In this document: positions 1-14,076 of the stretch, one piece after another
Numbering within the stretch: position 1 is the first letter of the stretch
Layout: every line of letters starts with the position of its first letter
NCBI GenBank assembly: GCA_021731815.1
Contig: JAKFWO010000027.1
Span: 1 to 37,057 of the forward strand
Direction of reading: 5' to 3'
Origin: Hyphomonadaceae bacterium
Lineage (GTDB): Bacteria; Pseudomonadota; Alphaproteobacteria; Caulobacterales; Aquidulcibacteraceae
Length of the DNA stretch: 37,057 nt
Made by a program: the position numbers and the translations under genes
Notes under the pieces: generated by a model
Database searches by the model: none
What the model was told of the DNA's origin: nothing
What the model saw: only the letters and a program-made list of their open reading frames with translations

Positions 1-492
1 GTGCTGGGGGTGGGTGGGCTTGGCGCGATCATTGCGGCGCGCGAATACGGTATCAGCCTCGCTCTGACCGGAACCGGGGCCCTGTTCATCCTGCTCTGGG
101 CCTATGGCGCACGGTTCACGGCGGCGTCCTTCGCCCCGTTCGAGGCCGGCTATGCCAGGATGGGCCCCCATCTGCGCGAGGCGGCCCGCGGCCTCGGTGC
201 CGGCCCCGTGCGCCGCTTCCTTGAAGTGGACTGGCCGCTGCTGGTTCCCGCGGCGCTCGCGGCGGGGCTCGCAGTCTTTGTCGATGTGATGAAGGAATTG
301 CCGGCCACCGTGCTGCTGCGGCCCTTCGGGCTGGAAACGCTTGCCTTGCGGGTCTACTTCTATGCCAGGGAAGAAAGACTGGTCGAGGCCTCCGCCCCGG
401 CCTTGCTGCTCATCTTTGCGGGACTGCTTCCCGTTCTCCTGCTCGCGCGCCGGATGCGCCGTGCAGGCCATGGGGTAACCGGAACCGCATGA
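1..492 (+). CDS. ABC transporter permease, iron(III)-type (C-terminal part)
   Basis: Inner-membrane permease subunit of a binding-protein-dependent ABC importer, of the FbpB/ThiP type. The reading frame is open to the left edge, so only the last 163 residues or so are present and the GTG at base 1 is not necessarily a start. Visible are hydrophobic segments near residues 20-40, 80-95 and 130-150. Around residues 60-80 is the EAA loop (EAARGLGAGPVRRFLEVDWP), which docks on the ATPase. The following MKELPATVLLRPFG stretch is typical of iron(III) permeases. The stop overlaps the next ATG by four bases, so the two genes are translationally coupled. The substrate is inferred from family resemblance only; thiamine or another small ligand is possible. 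No periplasmic binding protein gene is visible; it would lie to the left. Confidence 0.88.
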   Translation: MLGVGGLGAIIAAREYGISLALTGTGALFILLWAYGARFTAASFAPFEAGYARMGPHLREAARGLGAGPVRRFLEVDWPLLVPAALAAGLAVFVDVMKELPATVLLRPFGLETLALRVYFYAREERLVEASAPALLLIFAGLLPVLLLARRMRRAGHGVTGTA

Positions 493-1547
493 CCGCCGGG
501 ATCATCTCTGCTTATGGAATCGGTCGCCGCCTCGGCGGGAAATGGGCCCTGCGTCATGCCAGCCTCACGCTCGCGCCCGGCCGGATCATCGCGTTGCTGG
601 GGCCCTCGGGATCGGGCAAGACAACATTACTGCGCCTGTTGGCCGGGCTCGAACCGGTGGATGAGGGCGAAATCCGCCGCGGGGCGGAAATCATTTCCGC
701 CCCCGGCCGCACCCTTGCCCCGGAAAAGCGCGACTGCGGTCTGGTGTTTCAGGACTTCGCCCTGTTCCCGCATTTGCGGGCGCGCGAGAATGTGGCCTTC
801 GGGCTCGACCGGCGCGACAGGCCGGCGGCTCTGGCGCGCGCGCTGGCCTGGCTCGACCGCGTCGGGCTGGGAAGCCGGGCCAATGCCTTTCCCCATGAAT
901 TGTCGGGCGGCGAACAGCAACGTGTGGCGCTGGCACGGGCGCTGGCTCCCGAGCCGAAGGCGATCCTGCTTGACGAGCCCTTTAGCGGGCTTGCGCCGGA
1001 ATTACGGGCGGAATTGCGCGACTGGACGGCCGAAATCCTGCGCGCCTGCAAGGCAAGCGCGCTGATCGTCACTCATGATGCCGATGAGGCGCAGATCCTT
1101 GCCGACGAAATCGCCATCCTCCATGCCGGGCGCATCCTGCAAATCGGGGAACCACGGGTCCTGTTTTTCGCGCCGTCCAGTCCCGAAAGCGCCGCGGCAC
1201 TCGGGCCGGTCAATCTCTGGCCGGGGCGCATCGAAAATGGGGCAGTGACCTGCCCTTTCGGCCGGGTTGCGATGCCCTGCGCGACGATCCATAAGGGGCT
1301 GGCCGAAGGCGCAAAAGTGACCCTGTGCATCCGCGCGGAAGGGATAATGATCGACCCCCGTGGAATTGCCATGCGTGTGCTCACCCGGCGTCCGCAGGGG
1401 GCGCTGGCGGCATTGGGGCTAGCGGCACCCGGTCTTTCCGTGCCGATCCGGGCGCTCGTGCCGTGGCCGGATGCACCGGCTCCGGGCGAAACCATTTCCG
1501 TGGGCTTCAATCCGGAACTGTGTTTCGTGTTTCCCGACGCTGAATGA
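489..1547 (+). CDS. ABC transporter ATP-binding protein, iron(III)-type
   Basis: ATPase that powers the permease encoded just upstream. It is 352 residues long, normal for the FbpC/PotA class with a C-terminal regulatory domain. Walker A is GPSGSGKTT at residues 38-46, the Q-loop glutamine is near 88, the signature LSGGEQQR is at 138-145, Walker B ILLDEP is at 159-164 and the switch histidine is near 196 (VTHD). Residues from about 230 to the end fit a TOBE-like domain that senses substrate or regulators. The ATG lies in an ATGA overlap with the permease stop. The family is very well supported; that iron is the substrate is an inference. A short hairpin follows the stop codon. Confidence 0.9.
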   Translation: MTAGIISAYGIGRRLGGKWALRHASLTLAPGRIIALLGPSGSGKTTLLRLLAGLEPVDEGEIRRGAEIISAPGRTLAPEKRDCGLVFQDFALFPHLRARENVAFGLDRRDRPAALARALAWLDRVGLGSRANAFPHELSGGEQQRVALARALAPEPKAILLDEPFSGLAPELRAELRDWTAEILRACKASALIVTHDADEAQILADEIAILHAGRILQIGEPRVLFFAPSSPESAAALGPVNLWPGRIENGAVTCPFGRVAMPCATIHKGLAEGAKVTLCIRAEGIMIDPRGIAMRVLTRRPQGALAALGLAAPGLSVPIRALVPWPDAPAPGETISVGFNPELCFVFPDAE

Positions 1548-1552
1548 GGGTG

Positions 1553-1569
1553 CCACCGGAATCCGGTGG
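1553..1569. terminator. Short hairpin between convergent genes
   Basis: A perfect 7-bp inverted repeat (CCACCGG / CCGGTGG, 3-nt loop) lies six bases after the ATPase stop and 25 bases from the stop of the convergent dehydrogenase gene. The position suits a bidirectional terminator, but neither strand has a T-run after it, so termination is only a possibility. Confidence 0.4.
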
Positions 1570-1593
1570 GCCCCGACCCGCGGAAAGCATAGA

Positions 1594-2646
1594 TTATGCA
1601 CGCATGCGCGCGGCGATCCGCGCTTTGGCGAGGCGGTCGGCGATCAGATTGGTCGCTTCCCCGGTCTCGCCCGCCTCCGCAAGGATTTCGGCAAGGCTGG
1701 CATTGAGTTTCCGAAGTTTCGCCTCCACCCAGGACGGGTCATAGGCCCCGCGGATCTCGGCCGCCACATTGATGATGCCGCCGCCATTGATCACATAATC
1801 GGGGGCGTAGAGAATGCCGCGCGCGGCCAGTTTTTCGCCCATATCCCGCGTGGCGAGCTGATTATTGGCACCGCCCGCAATGATCCTTGTCCGGAAGCGG
1901 GGAAGCGTATTTTCGTCGACCACGGCACCGAGCGCGTTGGGCGAGAACACATCGACCGGAAGATCATAGATTGAATCCGGCGCAACGATCTGCGCCCCGG
2001 TCGCGGCGGCGACGCTGCTCAGCGCATCGGCATTGATGTCAGTGATGAACAGGCGCGCATTATCGGCAGCCAGCATTTGCGCCAGATGCCCGCCGACATG
2101 GCCAATGCCCTGAACAGCGATCGTGCGGCCGGCGGGGTCCTCCGAGCCGAACACCATCCTGAGACAGGTGCGGATGCCGAGATAGATCCCGCGCGCGGTC
2201 ACCGGCGAGGGATCGCCCGACGCTGCCGCGCCCTCTGTCAGGCCCGCAACGAAGCGTGTCTCCTCCCGGACATGGCGCATGTCATCGGTCGACACGCCAA
2301 CATCCTCGGCCGTGTAATAATGCCCGCCCAGGCTTTCGACCGCACGCCCCAGCGCCCGAAACAAGGCCGGCGACTTCATGGTTCGCGGATCACCGATCAC
2401 CACCGCCTTGCCGCCGCCCAGATCGAGCCCGGCCATGGCATTCTTGTAGCTCATGCCCTCCGAGAGGCGCAGCACATCGCGCAAGGCGGCCCCGGAATCC
2501 GGATAGGCCCACATGCGGCAGCCGCCAGCCGCGGGCCCCAGCGCCGTGGAATGGACCGCGATGATGCATTTCAACCCGCTTTGGGCGTCGGAAAAGAAAT
2601 GCACGCCCTCATGTTCGGCGAAAGAGGAATGATCAAAGACACTCAT
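1594..2646 (-). CDS. Leucine dehydrogenase-type amino-acid dehydrogenase
   Basis: NAD-dependent oxidative deamination of branched-chain or aromatic L-amino acids to 2-oxoacids (Glu/Leu/Phe/Val dehydrogenase family), a cytoplasmic step of amino-acid breakdown. I chose the ATG at 2646 (350 residues), preceded by CAGGAAT, over an ATG 60 bases upstream whose 20 extra residues look unlike the family. The substrate-domain motif GGCRM is at 41-45, catalytic-type lysines are at 68 and 80 (GGGK), aspartate 115 is in EDVGV, and the dinucleotide fold GIGHVGG is at 180-186. Lysines 68 and 80 and aspartate 115 fall at the numbering known from Bacillus leucine dehydrogenase. Leucine, valine or phenylalanine preference cannot be settled from sequence. 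The gene sits directly downstream of rpoC, behind the putative rpoC terminator, and probably has its own promoter at 2647-2777. Confidence 0.9.
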   Translation of the reverse strand: MSVFDHSSFAEHEGVHFFSDAQSGLKCIIAVHSTALGPAAGGCRMWAYPDSGAALRDVLRLSEGMSYKNAMAGLDLGGGKAVVIGDPRTMKSPALFRALGRAVESLGGHYYTAEDVGVSTDDMRHVREETRFVAGLTEGAAASGDPSPVTARGIYLGIRTCLRMVFGSEDPAGRTIAVQGIGHVGGHLAQMLAADNARLFITDINADALSSVAAATGAQIVAPDSIYDLPVDVFSPNALGAVVDENTLPRFRTRIIAGGANNQLATRDMGEKLAARGILYAPDYVINGGGIINVAAEIRGAYDPSWVEAKLRKLNASLAEILAEAGETGEATNLIADRLAKARIAARMRA

Positions 2647-2777
2647 GGACAGATTCCTGGACTCTTGCGCCGCTCGCCGGAGCATTTTCGAACGAAAACC
2701 GGACAACCGACTTGCACCGGGCCTGTCTTTGCGAAACCGCTTCAGGCGCGCAAGCCGCGATCACATCTCTCGCAAAC

Positions 2778-2805
2778 AAGCCCGGCGGAATATTCCGCCG
2801 GGCTT
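2778..2805 (-). terminator. Probable rpoC transcription terminator
   Basis: A perfect 28-base palindrome with 14-bp arms (AAGCCCGGCGGAAT and its complement) starts 53 bases after the rpoC stop in the direction of transcription. It is followed by a weak T-rich tail (CTTGTTTG). A 10-bp unit, GGCTTGGCCG, is duplicated in tandem at 2801-2820, so the GGGCTT arm occurs in extra copies. The strong stem and its position at the end of the long ribosomal/polymerase operon support termination; the tail is not canonical. Confidence 0.65.
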
Positions 2806-2857
2806 GGCCGGGCTTGGCCGAACTTGAATGAATGCGCCATATCCGGTTACCGGAAAA

Positions 2858-7156
<4,299 letters not shown>

Positions 7157-7213
7157 TCAAAGACGCTCCTTGAGGGGCAGTATGAGAGACAGTTTTCGAC
7201 GACTGTATTTCGC

Positions 7214-7269
7214 GGCCGGCACAATGCCGGCCAAAGCCAAATCCCCGGCCGGACAATATCCGGCCGGGG
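7214..7269 (-). other. Two consecutive hairpins in the rpoB-rpoC gap
   Basis: The 158-base gap between rpoB and rpoC holds two strong inverted repeats. The first reached by polymerase is an 11-bp stem with a 5-nt loop (7243-7253 with 7259-7269). About ten bases later follows a 7-bp stem, GGCCGGC/GCCGGCC, with a 5-nt loop (7214-7220 with 7226-7232). A short T-rich stretch lies between them. They could act as a partial terminator, an RNA processing site or a stabilising structure that sets rpoB and rpoC levels. The pairing is visible; the role is inference. Confidence 0.6.
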
Positions 7270-7314
7270 GATCTTCAGTGGAGAATGCAAGCGCGGGCTT
7301 TCATGCGAAAGGCC

Positions 7315-10300
7315 TCATTCTGCTGCCTGCGGGCTGGAATTGGCACCCGCCTGCCCCGGTCTTCCGGCCGTTGCAAAGGGCGATACCGGCACCGAGGGCA
7401 GCGGTCGATGATCGACGAGATCGACATCGAGCCCCAGCGAACGCATTTCCTTGATCAGCACATTGAAGCTTTCGGGAATGCCCGTCTCGAACGCATCTTC
7501 CCCGCGCACGATCGATTCATAGACCTTGGTGCGGCCTGCAACATCGTCGGATTTGACCGTCAGCATCTCCTGCAGGGTATGGGCGGCACCATAGGCCTCG
7601 AGTGCCCACACCTCCATCTCCCCGAAACGCTGGCCGCCGAACTGGGCCTTGCCGCCCAGAGGCTGCTGGGTCACGAGGCTATAGGGCCCCGTTGACCGCG
7701 CATGCATCTTGTCATCGACCAGATGGTGCAGTTTCAGCATGTAGATATAGCCGACGGTGACATCGCGCTGAAAGGATTCGCCCGTGCGTCCGTCATGCAG
7801 TCGAACCTGACCCGAGGCCGCGTAGCCGGCCTTGGCCAGCATATCCACGATGTCGCTTTCGCGCGCACCATCGAATACCGGCGTGGCGATCGGCACCCCT
7901 TTTTCGAGATTGCCGGCGAGTTCTTCCAGCCCTTCCCGGTCGGCCGGCAATTCCTGATCGGGTCCGTAAATATCCCTGAGCCGGGCTTCGATCAGTTTGA
8001 TTTCCCCGGTCCGGCGATAGGTTTCCATCGCCTTGCGGATCTGCGTGCCGAGGCCTGCACAGGCCCAGCCGAGATGGGTTTCGAGGATCTGACCGACATT
8101 CATCCGCGAGGGCACGCCCAGCGGGTTGAGCACGACATCCACCGCCGTGCCATCGGCGAGATAGGGCATGTCCTCGATCGGCGTGATGCGCGAGATCACG
8201 CCCTTGTTGCCGTGACGGCCGGCCATCTTGTCGCCGGGCTGGAGCTTGCGCTTGACCGCGACAAAGACCTTGACGACCTTCATCACGCCCGGTGCCAGTT
8301 CGTCCCCGCGCTGGAGCTTGTCGACCTTGTCCTCGAAGCGATCGACCAGCCGTTTGCGCGAAGCATCGAACAAAGCCTTCAGCGCTTCGGCTTCTCGCGT
8401 GGCTTTCTCGTCCTCGAGGCTGAACTGCCACCATTGGCTGCGCCCGACCCGATCCATTTCCTCGGTGGTGATCACGCCCTTGCGGAATCCTTTCGGCCCC
8501 GAAATGGCAGCCTTGCCCGAAAGAATTTCCCGCAGCCGGCCAAAGATATTGCGTTCGAGGATCTCAAGCTCCGCATCGCGGTCCTTGGCCAGACGCTCGA
8601 TTTCCTCGCGTTCGATCTGCAAGGCGCGCTGATCCTTGTCCACACCGTGGCGGTTGAACACGCGGACTTCCACCACGGTGCCCTGCACGCCTGGCGGCAG
8701 GCGCAGGCTGGTGTCGCGCACATCGGAAGCCTTTTCGCCGAAAATGGCGCGCAGCAGCTTTTCTTCCGGCGTCATCGGGCTTTCGCCCTTCGGCGTGACC
8801 TTGCCGACCAGAATGTCGCCCGGCTGCAATTCCGAACCGATCGCCACGATCCCGGCCTCGTCGAGATTGCGGAGCTGCTCTTCGCCGACATTGGGGATGT
8901 CGCGGGTGATTTCCTCGGGCCCGAGCTTGGTGTCGCGCGCCATGACCTCGAATTCCTCGATATGGATCGAGGTGAACACGTCATCGCGCACGATGCGCTC
9001 GGAAATCAGGATGGAATCTTCGAAATTATAGCCGTTCCACGGCATGAAGGCGACCAGCACATTGCGGCCCAGCGCCAGCTCGCCCAATTCGGTCGAAGGG
9101 CCATCGGCCACGATGTCGCCCGCCACCACCACATCGCCGACGCGCACGATCGGGCGCTGATTGATGCAGGTATTCTGGTTGGAGCGTCGGAATTTCGCGA
9201 GATTATAGATGTCGACGCCGGATTTTGCGGCCTCGACCTCTTCGGTCACGCGCACCACGATTCGGGTGGCGTCGACCTGCTCGACCACGCCCGAGCGCCG
9301 CGCCACCACCGTCGCCCCGGAATCCCGGGCGACCACGCCTTCCATGCCGGTGCCGACCAAAGGCGCATCCGCCTTGATCAATGGCACGGCCTGGCGCTGC
9401 ATGTTGGAGCCCATCAAGGCCCGATTGGCGTCGTCATTTTCGAGGAAGGGAATCAGCGCGGCCGCCACCGACACCACCTGCTTGGGTGAGACGTCGATAT
9501 AATCGACCTGTTCGCGCGGGGCGAGGGTTGCTTCCCCATCCACCCGCGCAAGCGTCAGGACGTCCAGCAACCGGCCCTTTTTGTCGACGCTCGCATTGGA
9601 TTGCGCGATGGTGTGGCGCGATTCCTGGCTGGCCGAAAGATAATCCACATGTTCGGTCAGTGCGCCATCTTTCACCCGGCGATAGGGGCTTTCGATGAAG
9701 CCATATTTGTTGACGCGGGCAAAGGTGGCGAGCGAATTGATCAGGCCGATATTCGGCCCTTCAGGCGTTTCAATCGGACAGATGCGGCCATAATGCGTGG
9801 TGTGCACGTCGCGCACTTCAAAGCCCGCGCGTTCGCGCGTCAGACCGCCCGGACCCAGCGCCGACAGGCGCCTTTTGTGGGTGATTTCGGACAAGGGATT
9901 GGTCTGGTCCATGAATTGCGAGAGCTGCGATGAGCCGAAAAATTCCCGCACCGCCGCCGCCGCCGGTTTGGCATTGATCAGGTCATGGGGCATCACGGTC
10001 TCGATATCGACCGAACCCATGCGTTCCTTGATCGTGCGCTCCATGCGCAACAGGCCGAGTCGATACTGGTTTTCCAGCAATTCCCCGACCGAGCGCACCC
10101 GGCGATTACCGAGATTGTCGATGTCATCGACTTCGCCCTTGCCGTCCTTGAGGTCCACAAGGGTTTTCAGGACCGCGATCACGTCCTCGCGGCGCAGCAC
10201 GCGTTCCTCGTCGGAGGCATCGAGCCCCAGACGCATATTCATCTTCACCCGGCCAACCGCCGAAAGATCGTAGCGGTCGAGGTCGAAAAACAATTGCCGG

Positions 10301-11499
10301 AACAGCGCATCGGAGGCTTCGAGCGTCGGGGGCTCACCCGGCCGCATGACGCGATAGACATCCGACAGCGCGCCTTCGCGCGATTCATTCTTGTCCGCCG
10401 ACAGCGTATTGCGAATCCACGGCCCGACCGAGACATTGTCGATATCGAGGACGCTGATCTCATCGACCCCGGCCTCGCGCATCTCGGCGATGCGGGCTTC
10501 TGTCAGTTCTTCGCCGGCTTCGGTATAAATCTCGCCGGTCTCGAAATTGACGATGTCGATCGCGGCGAATTTGCCGGTCAGCTCTTCCGACGGCACGAGG
10601 ATTTGCTCCAGCCCGCCATCGCCGAGTTTGCGGGCGACCGCTGCCGTGAGTTTCTTGCCGGCCGGGGCCACCACCTTGCCATCGGCAGCATTGACGAGAT
10701 CGAAAGCGGGCTTGGCCCCGCGCCAGCGTTCGGCGCGGAATTCCGTCGTCCAGCCCGAGCGGTGCAGATGGTAGCTCACCTTGCCATAAAAGGCGTCGAG
10801 GATCGCCTCCTGGTCCATGCCCAGCGCATAGAGCATGGTCGTGGCCGGCAATTTGCGGCGGCGATCGATGCGGACATGAACGATGTCCTTGGCGTCGAAT
10901 TCGAAATCAAGCCAGGACCCGCGATAGGGAATGACCCGGGCCGCAAACAGCAATTTGCCCGACGAATGGGTCTTGCCCTTGTCATGGTCGAAAAACACAC
11001 CCGGCGAGCGATGCATCTGCGAGACGATCACCCGCTCCGTGCCATTGACAATGAATGTGCCCTTGTCGGTCATCAGGGGGATGTCGCCAATAAAGACATC
11101 CTGTTCCTTGATGTCCTTGACTGATTTCGACTGGGTTTCCTCGTCGACCTCGAACACGATCAGACGCAATTTCACCTTCAGCGGTGCCGCATAGGTCAAA
11201 TCGCGCTGCTGGCATTCCTCGACATCGAATTTCGGCTCCTCAAATTCATAGGAGACATATTCGAGCACCGCGCGCTCATTGAAATCGCGGATCGGGAAGA
11301 CCGAACGGAACACGGCCTCGAGCCCGTCAACCCGGCGATCCGCATGGCGCATGGCGCGCCCGGTCGCCGGATCGGTCTTTTGAAGAAATTGTTCGTAGGA
11401 GCTCTTTTGCACCTCGATCAGGTTTGGCATCCGAACCGCTTCCGGGATCCGCCCGAAGGATTTGCGAATGCGCTTTTTACCTGTGAACGAGAGAGCCAT
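7315..11499 (-). CDS. rpoB: DNA-directed RNA polymerase subunit beta
   Basis: Second catalytic subunit of RNA polymerase, 1394 residues, full length. The ATG at 11499 has a strong AGGAG seven bases upstream. The fork-loop/rifampicin region at about residues 522-552 is present with the wild-type pattern: aspartate 531, histidine 541 and serine 546, equivalent to E. coli 516, 526 and 531. No common resistance change is therefore visible. The downstream stretch [17 protein letters not shown] and the late segment [10 protein letters not shown], both highly conserved, are intact. It is followed by a short Ala/Pro-rich C-terminal tail. It lies between rplL (381-base gap with a possible attenuator) and rpoC. 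Confidence 0.99.
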   Translation of the reverse strand: MALSFTGKKRIRKSFGRIPEAVRMPNLIEVQKSSYEQFLQKTDPATGRAMRHADRRVDGLEAVFRSVFPIRDFNERAVLEYVSYEFEEPKFDVEECQQRDLTYAAPLKVKLRLIVFEVDEETQSKSVKDIKEQDVFIGDIPLMTDKGTFIVNGTERVIVSQMHRSPGVFFDHDKGKTHSSGKLLFAARVIPYRGSWLDFEFDAKDIVHVRIDRRRKLPATTMLYALGMDQEAILDAFYGKVSYHLHRSGWTTEFRAERWRGAKPAFDLVNAADGKVVAPAGKKLTAAVARKLGDGGLEQILVPSEELTGKFAAIDIVNFETGEIYTEAGEELTEARIAEMREAGVDEISVLDIDNVSVGPWIRNTLSADKNESREGALSDVYRVMRPGEPPTLEASDALFRQLFFDLDRYDLSAVGRVKMNMRLGLDASDEERVLRREDVIAVLKTLVDLKDGKGEVDDIDNLGNRRVRSVGELLENQYRLGLLRMERTIKERMGSVDIETVMPHDLINAKPAAAAVREFFGSSQLSQFMDQTNPLSEITHKRRLSALGPGGLTRERAGFEVRDVHTTHYGRICPIETPEGPNIGLINSLATFARVNKYGFIESPYRRVKDGALTEHVDYLSASQESRHTIAQSNASVDKKGRLLDVLTLARVDGEATLAPREQVDYIDVSPKQVVSVAAALIPFLENDDANRALMGSNMQRQAVPLIKADAPLVGTGMEGVVARDSGATVVARRSGVVEQVDATRIVVRVTEEVEAAKSGVDIYNLAKFRRSNQNTCINQRPIVRVGDVVVAGDIVADGPSTELGELALGRNVLVAFMPWNGYNFEDSILISERIVRDDVFTSIHIEEFEVMARDTKLGPEEITRDIPNVGEEQLRNLDEAGIVAIGSELQPGDILVGKVTPKGESPMTPEEKLLRAIFGEKASDVRDTSLRLPPGVQGTVVEVRVFNRHGVDKDQRALQIEREEIERLAKDRDAELEILERNIFGRLREILSGKAAISGPKGFRKGVITTEEMDRVGRSQWWQFSLEDEKATREAEALKALFDASRKRLVDRFEDKVDKLQRGDELAPGVMKVVKVFVAVKRKLQPGDKMAGRHGNKGVISRITPIEDMPYLADGTAVDVVLNPLGVPSRMNVGQILETHLGWACAGLGTQIRKAMETYRRTGEIKLIEARLRDIYGPDQELPADREGLEELAGNLEKGVPIATPVFDGARESDIVDMLAKAGYAASGQVRLHDGRTGESFQRDVTVGYIYMLKLHHLVDDKMHARSTGPYSLVTQQPLGGKAQFGGQRFGEMEVWALEAYGAAHTLQEMLTVKSDDVAGRTKVYESIVRGEDAFETGIPESFNVLIKEMRSLGLDVDLVDHRPLPSVPVSPFATAGRPGQAGANSSPQAAE

Positions 11500-11591
11500 G
11501 CACTTCTCCTGTCGAATTCCGCCCGTAACCAGTTGATTTCCGCAAATTTATCGCGGGCTTCACCGGGCGGGGAGGGCTGATCCGCCGGGCG

Positions 11592-11626
11592 GGCACAGGT
11601 TTCGGACACGGTTCCGAAATTGTGCC
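11592..11626 (-). other. Hairpin in the rpoB leader
   Basis: Two stacked stems are visible: GGCACA (11592-11597) pairs with TGTGCC (11621-11626), and TTTCGG (11600-11605) pairs with CCGAAA (11614-11619), separated by a small internal loop. It lies about 95 bases upstream of the rpoB start in the transcript. A role in RNA processing or translational control of rpoB is possible but unproven. Confidence 0.5.
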
Positions 11627-11832
11627 TTGTTCAATCACACCCTGTTCAATCCTGACGCATTGGAAGGTCTCGCGGGACCCATCCCCAGTGCCGGATGACC
11701 TGATTTACTGAGCCATAATTTGATCCACCCGCCAGAGGGGAGCCGCCGCTCTCGTTACCGGGCCCTCAACAAGGCCCGCTCGCATCCGTCAGATTTCATT
11801 GCCGGAAAAGCCAGGACATCAAACGGAAAGCA

Positions 11833-11855
11833 GGCCCCCCGATCTCCGGGGAGCC
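11833..11855 (-). terminator. Candidate rplL-rpoB attenuator
   Basis: A 9-bp GC-rich stem (one G-T wobble) with a 5-nt loop starts about 25 bases after the rplL stop in the direction of transcription. It is followed by TGCTTTCCGTTTG, a modest T-rich tail. In E. coli a partial terminator between rplL and rpoB lowers polymerase-subunit expression relative to ribosomal proteins; the same position here suggests the same role. The remainder of the 381-base gap (11500-11880) holds no gene that I can support. Confidence 0.55.
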
Positions 11856-11880
11856 CGCCAGGCATCTTCGCGCATTCCGT

Positions 11881-12258
11881 TTACTTGAGTTCGACCTTCG
11901 CGCCGGCCTTTTCCAGTTGCGCCTTGATCTTCTCGGCTTCGTCCTTGGTGACGCCTTCCTTCAGCGGCTTTGGCGCACTTTCCACGAGGTCCTTGGCTTC
12001 CTTGAGCCCGAGACCCGGGACGATCGCCCGAACTTCCTTGATGACCTCGATCTTCTTGTCGCCCGCGGCCGCGAGGATCACGGTGAATTCGGTCTGCACT
12101 TCCACGGCCGCCGCAGGAGCCGCACCGGCCGCTGCCGCCATCGCGACCGGAGCCGCCGCCGAAACGCCCCATTTTTCCTCGAGCAGCTTCGACAGTTCGG
12201 CCGCTTCCAGCACGGTCAGCGCGGAGAGTTCTTCATAGATCTTGTCCAGTTTCGACAT
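11881..12258 (-). CDS. rplL: 50S ribosomal protein L7/L12
   Basis: Stalk protein of the large ribosomal subunit that recruits GTPase translation factors; 125 residues, normal length. The N-terminal dimerisation domain (about 1-35) is followed by an Ala-rich hinge (about 36-55), and the C-terminal factor-binding domain runs from about 57, with the hallmark [10 protein letters not shown] and [10 protein letters not shown] segments. The ATG at 12258 has AGGACG upstream. It follows rplJ after 120 bases and precedes the attenuator-like hairpin before rpoB. Confidence 0.98.
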   Translation of the reverse strand: MSKLDKIYEELSALTVLEAAELSKLLEEKWGVSAAAPVAMAAAAGAAPAAAVEVQTEFTVILAAAGDKKIEVIKEVRAIVPGLGLKEAKDLVESAPKPLKEGVTKDEAEKIKAQLEKAGAKVELK

Positions 12259-12378
12259 GGATTTCGTCCTGTTGGCCCATCAAGGGGCATGTTCAATCAT
12301 TATCCGGGGGAAGCCGGGAGTTCATGGGGACATGGCCGGACCCGCTTCACGCCCGCAGGCGCGAAGGGCCCGAACCGG

Positions 12379-12897
12379 TCAGGCAGCCTGGTCCTTTTCG
12401 GCATAGGCCTTGAGCACCCGCGCCAATTGACCGGCGGGCGCTTGCAGCACACCCGCGATTTTGGTCGCCGGCGCGTTGAGCAGGCCGATGATCCTGCCCC
12501 GAAGCTCATCGAGCGATGGCAGGGAGGCAAGAGAGGCAACGCCGGCCGAGTCCAGAACCTGCGGGCCGAACATCGCACCAAGAAGAACGAATTTGTCGTT
12601 TTCCTTGGCGAATTCCGCCGCCGTCTTCGCCGCCGCCACTGCATCCGCCCCGAAGACGATTGCCACAGGCCCGGTGAACCACGCCCCTGCACCCTCCGCG
12701 GGATTTCCCGCCAGAGCAATCTTTGCCAGCCGGTTCTTGACCACCTTCATCGTCGCACCAACATTGGCCAGACGTCCGCGCAGGGCGGTCATCTGCGCAA
12801 CGTCAAGCCCGGCATTGCGGGCGATGACCACGACACCAGATTCGGTGAATACACCTTTCAGCGCCTCCACCTGGCTGGTCTTCTCTTCTCGGTTCAT
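12379..12897 (-). CDS. rplJ: 50S ribosomal protein L10
   Basis: Anchor of the L7/L12 stalk on 23S rRNA, 172 residues. The ATG at 12897 (MNREEKTSQ) was chosen because AGGAG lies eight bases upstream and because the upstream in-frame extension to 13065 overlaps the putative RNA leader and does not look like L10. The N-terminal RNA-binding domain contains the conserved RGRLANVGATMKVVKNRLAK segment, and the C-terminal helix binds L7/L12 dimers. In many bacteria L10 (with L7/L12) represses its own mRNA by binding a leader; a structured leader is visible just upstream here. Confidence 0.98.
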   Translation of the reverse strand: MNREEKTSQVEALKGVFTESGVVVIARNAGLDVAQMTALRGRLANVGATMKVVKNRLAKIALAGNPAEGAGAWFTGPVAIVFGADAVAAAKTAAEFAKENDKFVLLGAMFGPQVLDSAGVASLASLPSLDELRGRIIGLLNAPATKIAGVLQAPAGQLARVLKAYAEKDQAA

Positions 12898-12935
12898 TGC
12901 GCTCTCCTGAATAGCGCCCGGCGATTCCGCCCGAC

Positions 12936-13099
12936 CCATTTGAATGTGTGGGAAGCGCGTGCCTGCCCAACACCCGTCAACGCCGCCAAATGGTTCCAGT
13001 GGCACGCCACCGCCCCTTTGCCGACGCCCGAACGGCCGCTGCGCTGACCCGCGCGACCTGTCCAAGGGCCAAAGCGCACAAGAGGTCGCGCAGCGGAGA
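12936..13099 (-). promoter_or_regulatory. Candidate L10 (rplJ) autoregulatory leader
   Basis: The transcript leader of rplJ can form two structures. Close to the start codon, CCATTTG (12936-12942) pairs with CAAATGG (12987-12993), enclosing a second stem of GTGTGGG (12945-12951) with CCCAACAC (12966-12973, one bulged base). Further upstream, the 14-nt arm at 13083-13096 pairs with two blocks at 13036-13043 and 13051-13059, leaving an 8-nt bulge. Nested stems just before the rplJ ribosome-binding site match the general plan of the known L10 leader. The match to that RNA family was not computed. The rest of the 476-base gap (12898-13373) shows no gene. Confidence 0.55.
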
Positions 13100-13373
13100 A
13101 CTGCACGCCCAACAAAGTGAACCCCTTCCCCGTCTCATGCCGGCTTTCAGTGATTAAGACCCCAGGAGCACCCGCACAGCGCAAATTACCGTGCGTGACC
13201 CTAAGAATCGCCAGCAATCTCGGACAGGACGAAGCACCGAAGCGCTTCGCATTCGACGCGTCGCCGCGCCGAACCGCCGTCTATGCCACCACCTGCCACG
13301 GGAGGCAAGGCCACGACCGGTGAATCCACAGCTTAATATTTTGTTATCCGACAGAGCGACCAGCCCTTCCCGG

Positions 13374-14075
13374 TCACCCTGCTGTCAGCGCGCTTGCCAC
13401 ATCCACCCGGACACCCGGTCCCATGGTCGATGACAAAGCGACCTTACGCACATAAACGCCCTTGGCCCCTGCGGGCTTCGCTTTCTGAAGCGCTTCGATC
13501 AAAGCGCGGATATTTTGCAGCAGCGCTTCTTCAGAAAAGCTCGCTTTGCCGATTGCAGCGTGGATGATCCCCGCCTTTTCGGCGCGAAACTCGACCGAGC
13601 CCGCCTTGCGCTCCTTCACCGCTTTCGCGATTTCGGGCGTCACGGTACCAACCTTGGGATTGGGCATGAGCCCCTTTGGCCCCAGCACCTTGCCGAGCCG
13701 TCCCACCAGCGGCATGAGATCGGGTGTGGCAATCACCACGTCGAAATCGCTGCGTCCGCCCTGAATTTCGGCGGCCAGATCATCGGCGCCCACCACATCG
13801 GCCCCCGCAGCGCGGGCTTCGTCGGCCTTGGCGTCCCGGGCAAAGACCGCCACCCGCACCGTGCGACCGGTGCCATTGGGCAGATTGACCACGCCGCGCA
13901 CCTGTTGGTCGGCATGGCGGGGATCGATCCCCAGATTGACCGCAAGTTCGATCGATTCATCGAATTTGGCGGTGGCGCGTGCCTTGACCATGCTCACGGC
14001 CGGGACGAGCCCGACCAGCGATTTGGCATCCACGCCCACACGGGCGGCATTCATTCTTTTTCCGGATTGTGCCAT
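13374..14075 (-). CDS. rplA: 50S ribosomal protein L1
   Basis: Large-subunit protein of the L1 stalk, which helps move deacylated tRNA out of the E site; 233 residues, normal length. The conserved core [19 protein letters not shown] is intact in the middle of the protein, and the C-terminal stretch ending [21 protein letters not shown] is typical. The ATG at 14075 lies one base after the rplK stop codon, so the two are almost certainly co-translated. In other bacteria L1 represses its own operon; no clear L1-binding leader was identified here. After its stop come 476 bases without a gene before rplJ. Confidence 0.98.
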   Translation of the reverse strand: MAQSGKRMNAARVGVDAKSLVGLVPAVSMVKARATAKFDESIELAVNLGIDPRHADQQVRGVVNLPNGTGRTVRVAVFARDAKADEARAAGADVVGADDLAAEIQGGRSDFDVVIATPDLMPLVGRLGKVLGPKGLMPNPKVGTVTPEIAKAVKERKAGSVEFRAEKAGIIHAAIGKASFSEEALLQNIRALIEALQKAKPAGAKGVYVRKVALSSTMGPGVRVDVASALTAG

Positions 14076-14076
14076 G

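Noticed and set aside
9860-9955. Rifampicin-resistance change in rpoB
   Set aside because: The key residues equivalent to E. coli 516, 526 and 531 are wild type.
12898-13065. 56-residue N-terminal extension of ribosomal protein L10
   Set aside because: It overlaps the structured leader, and the strong ribosome-binding site lies directly before 12897.
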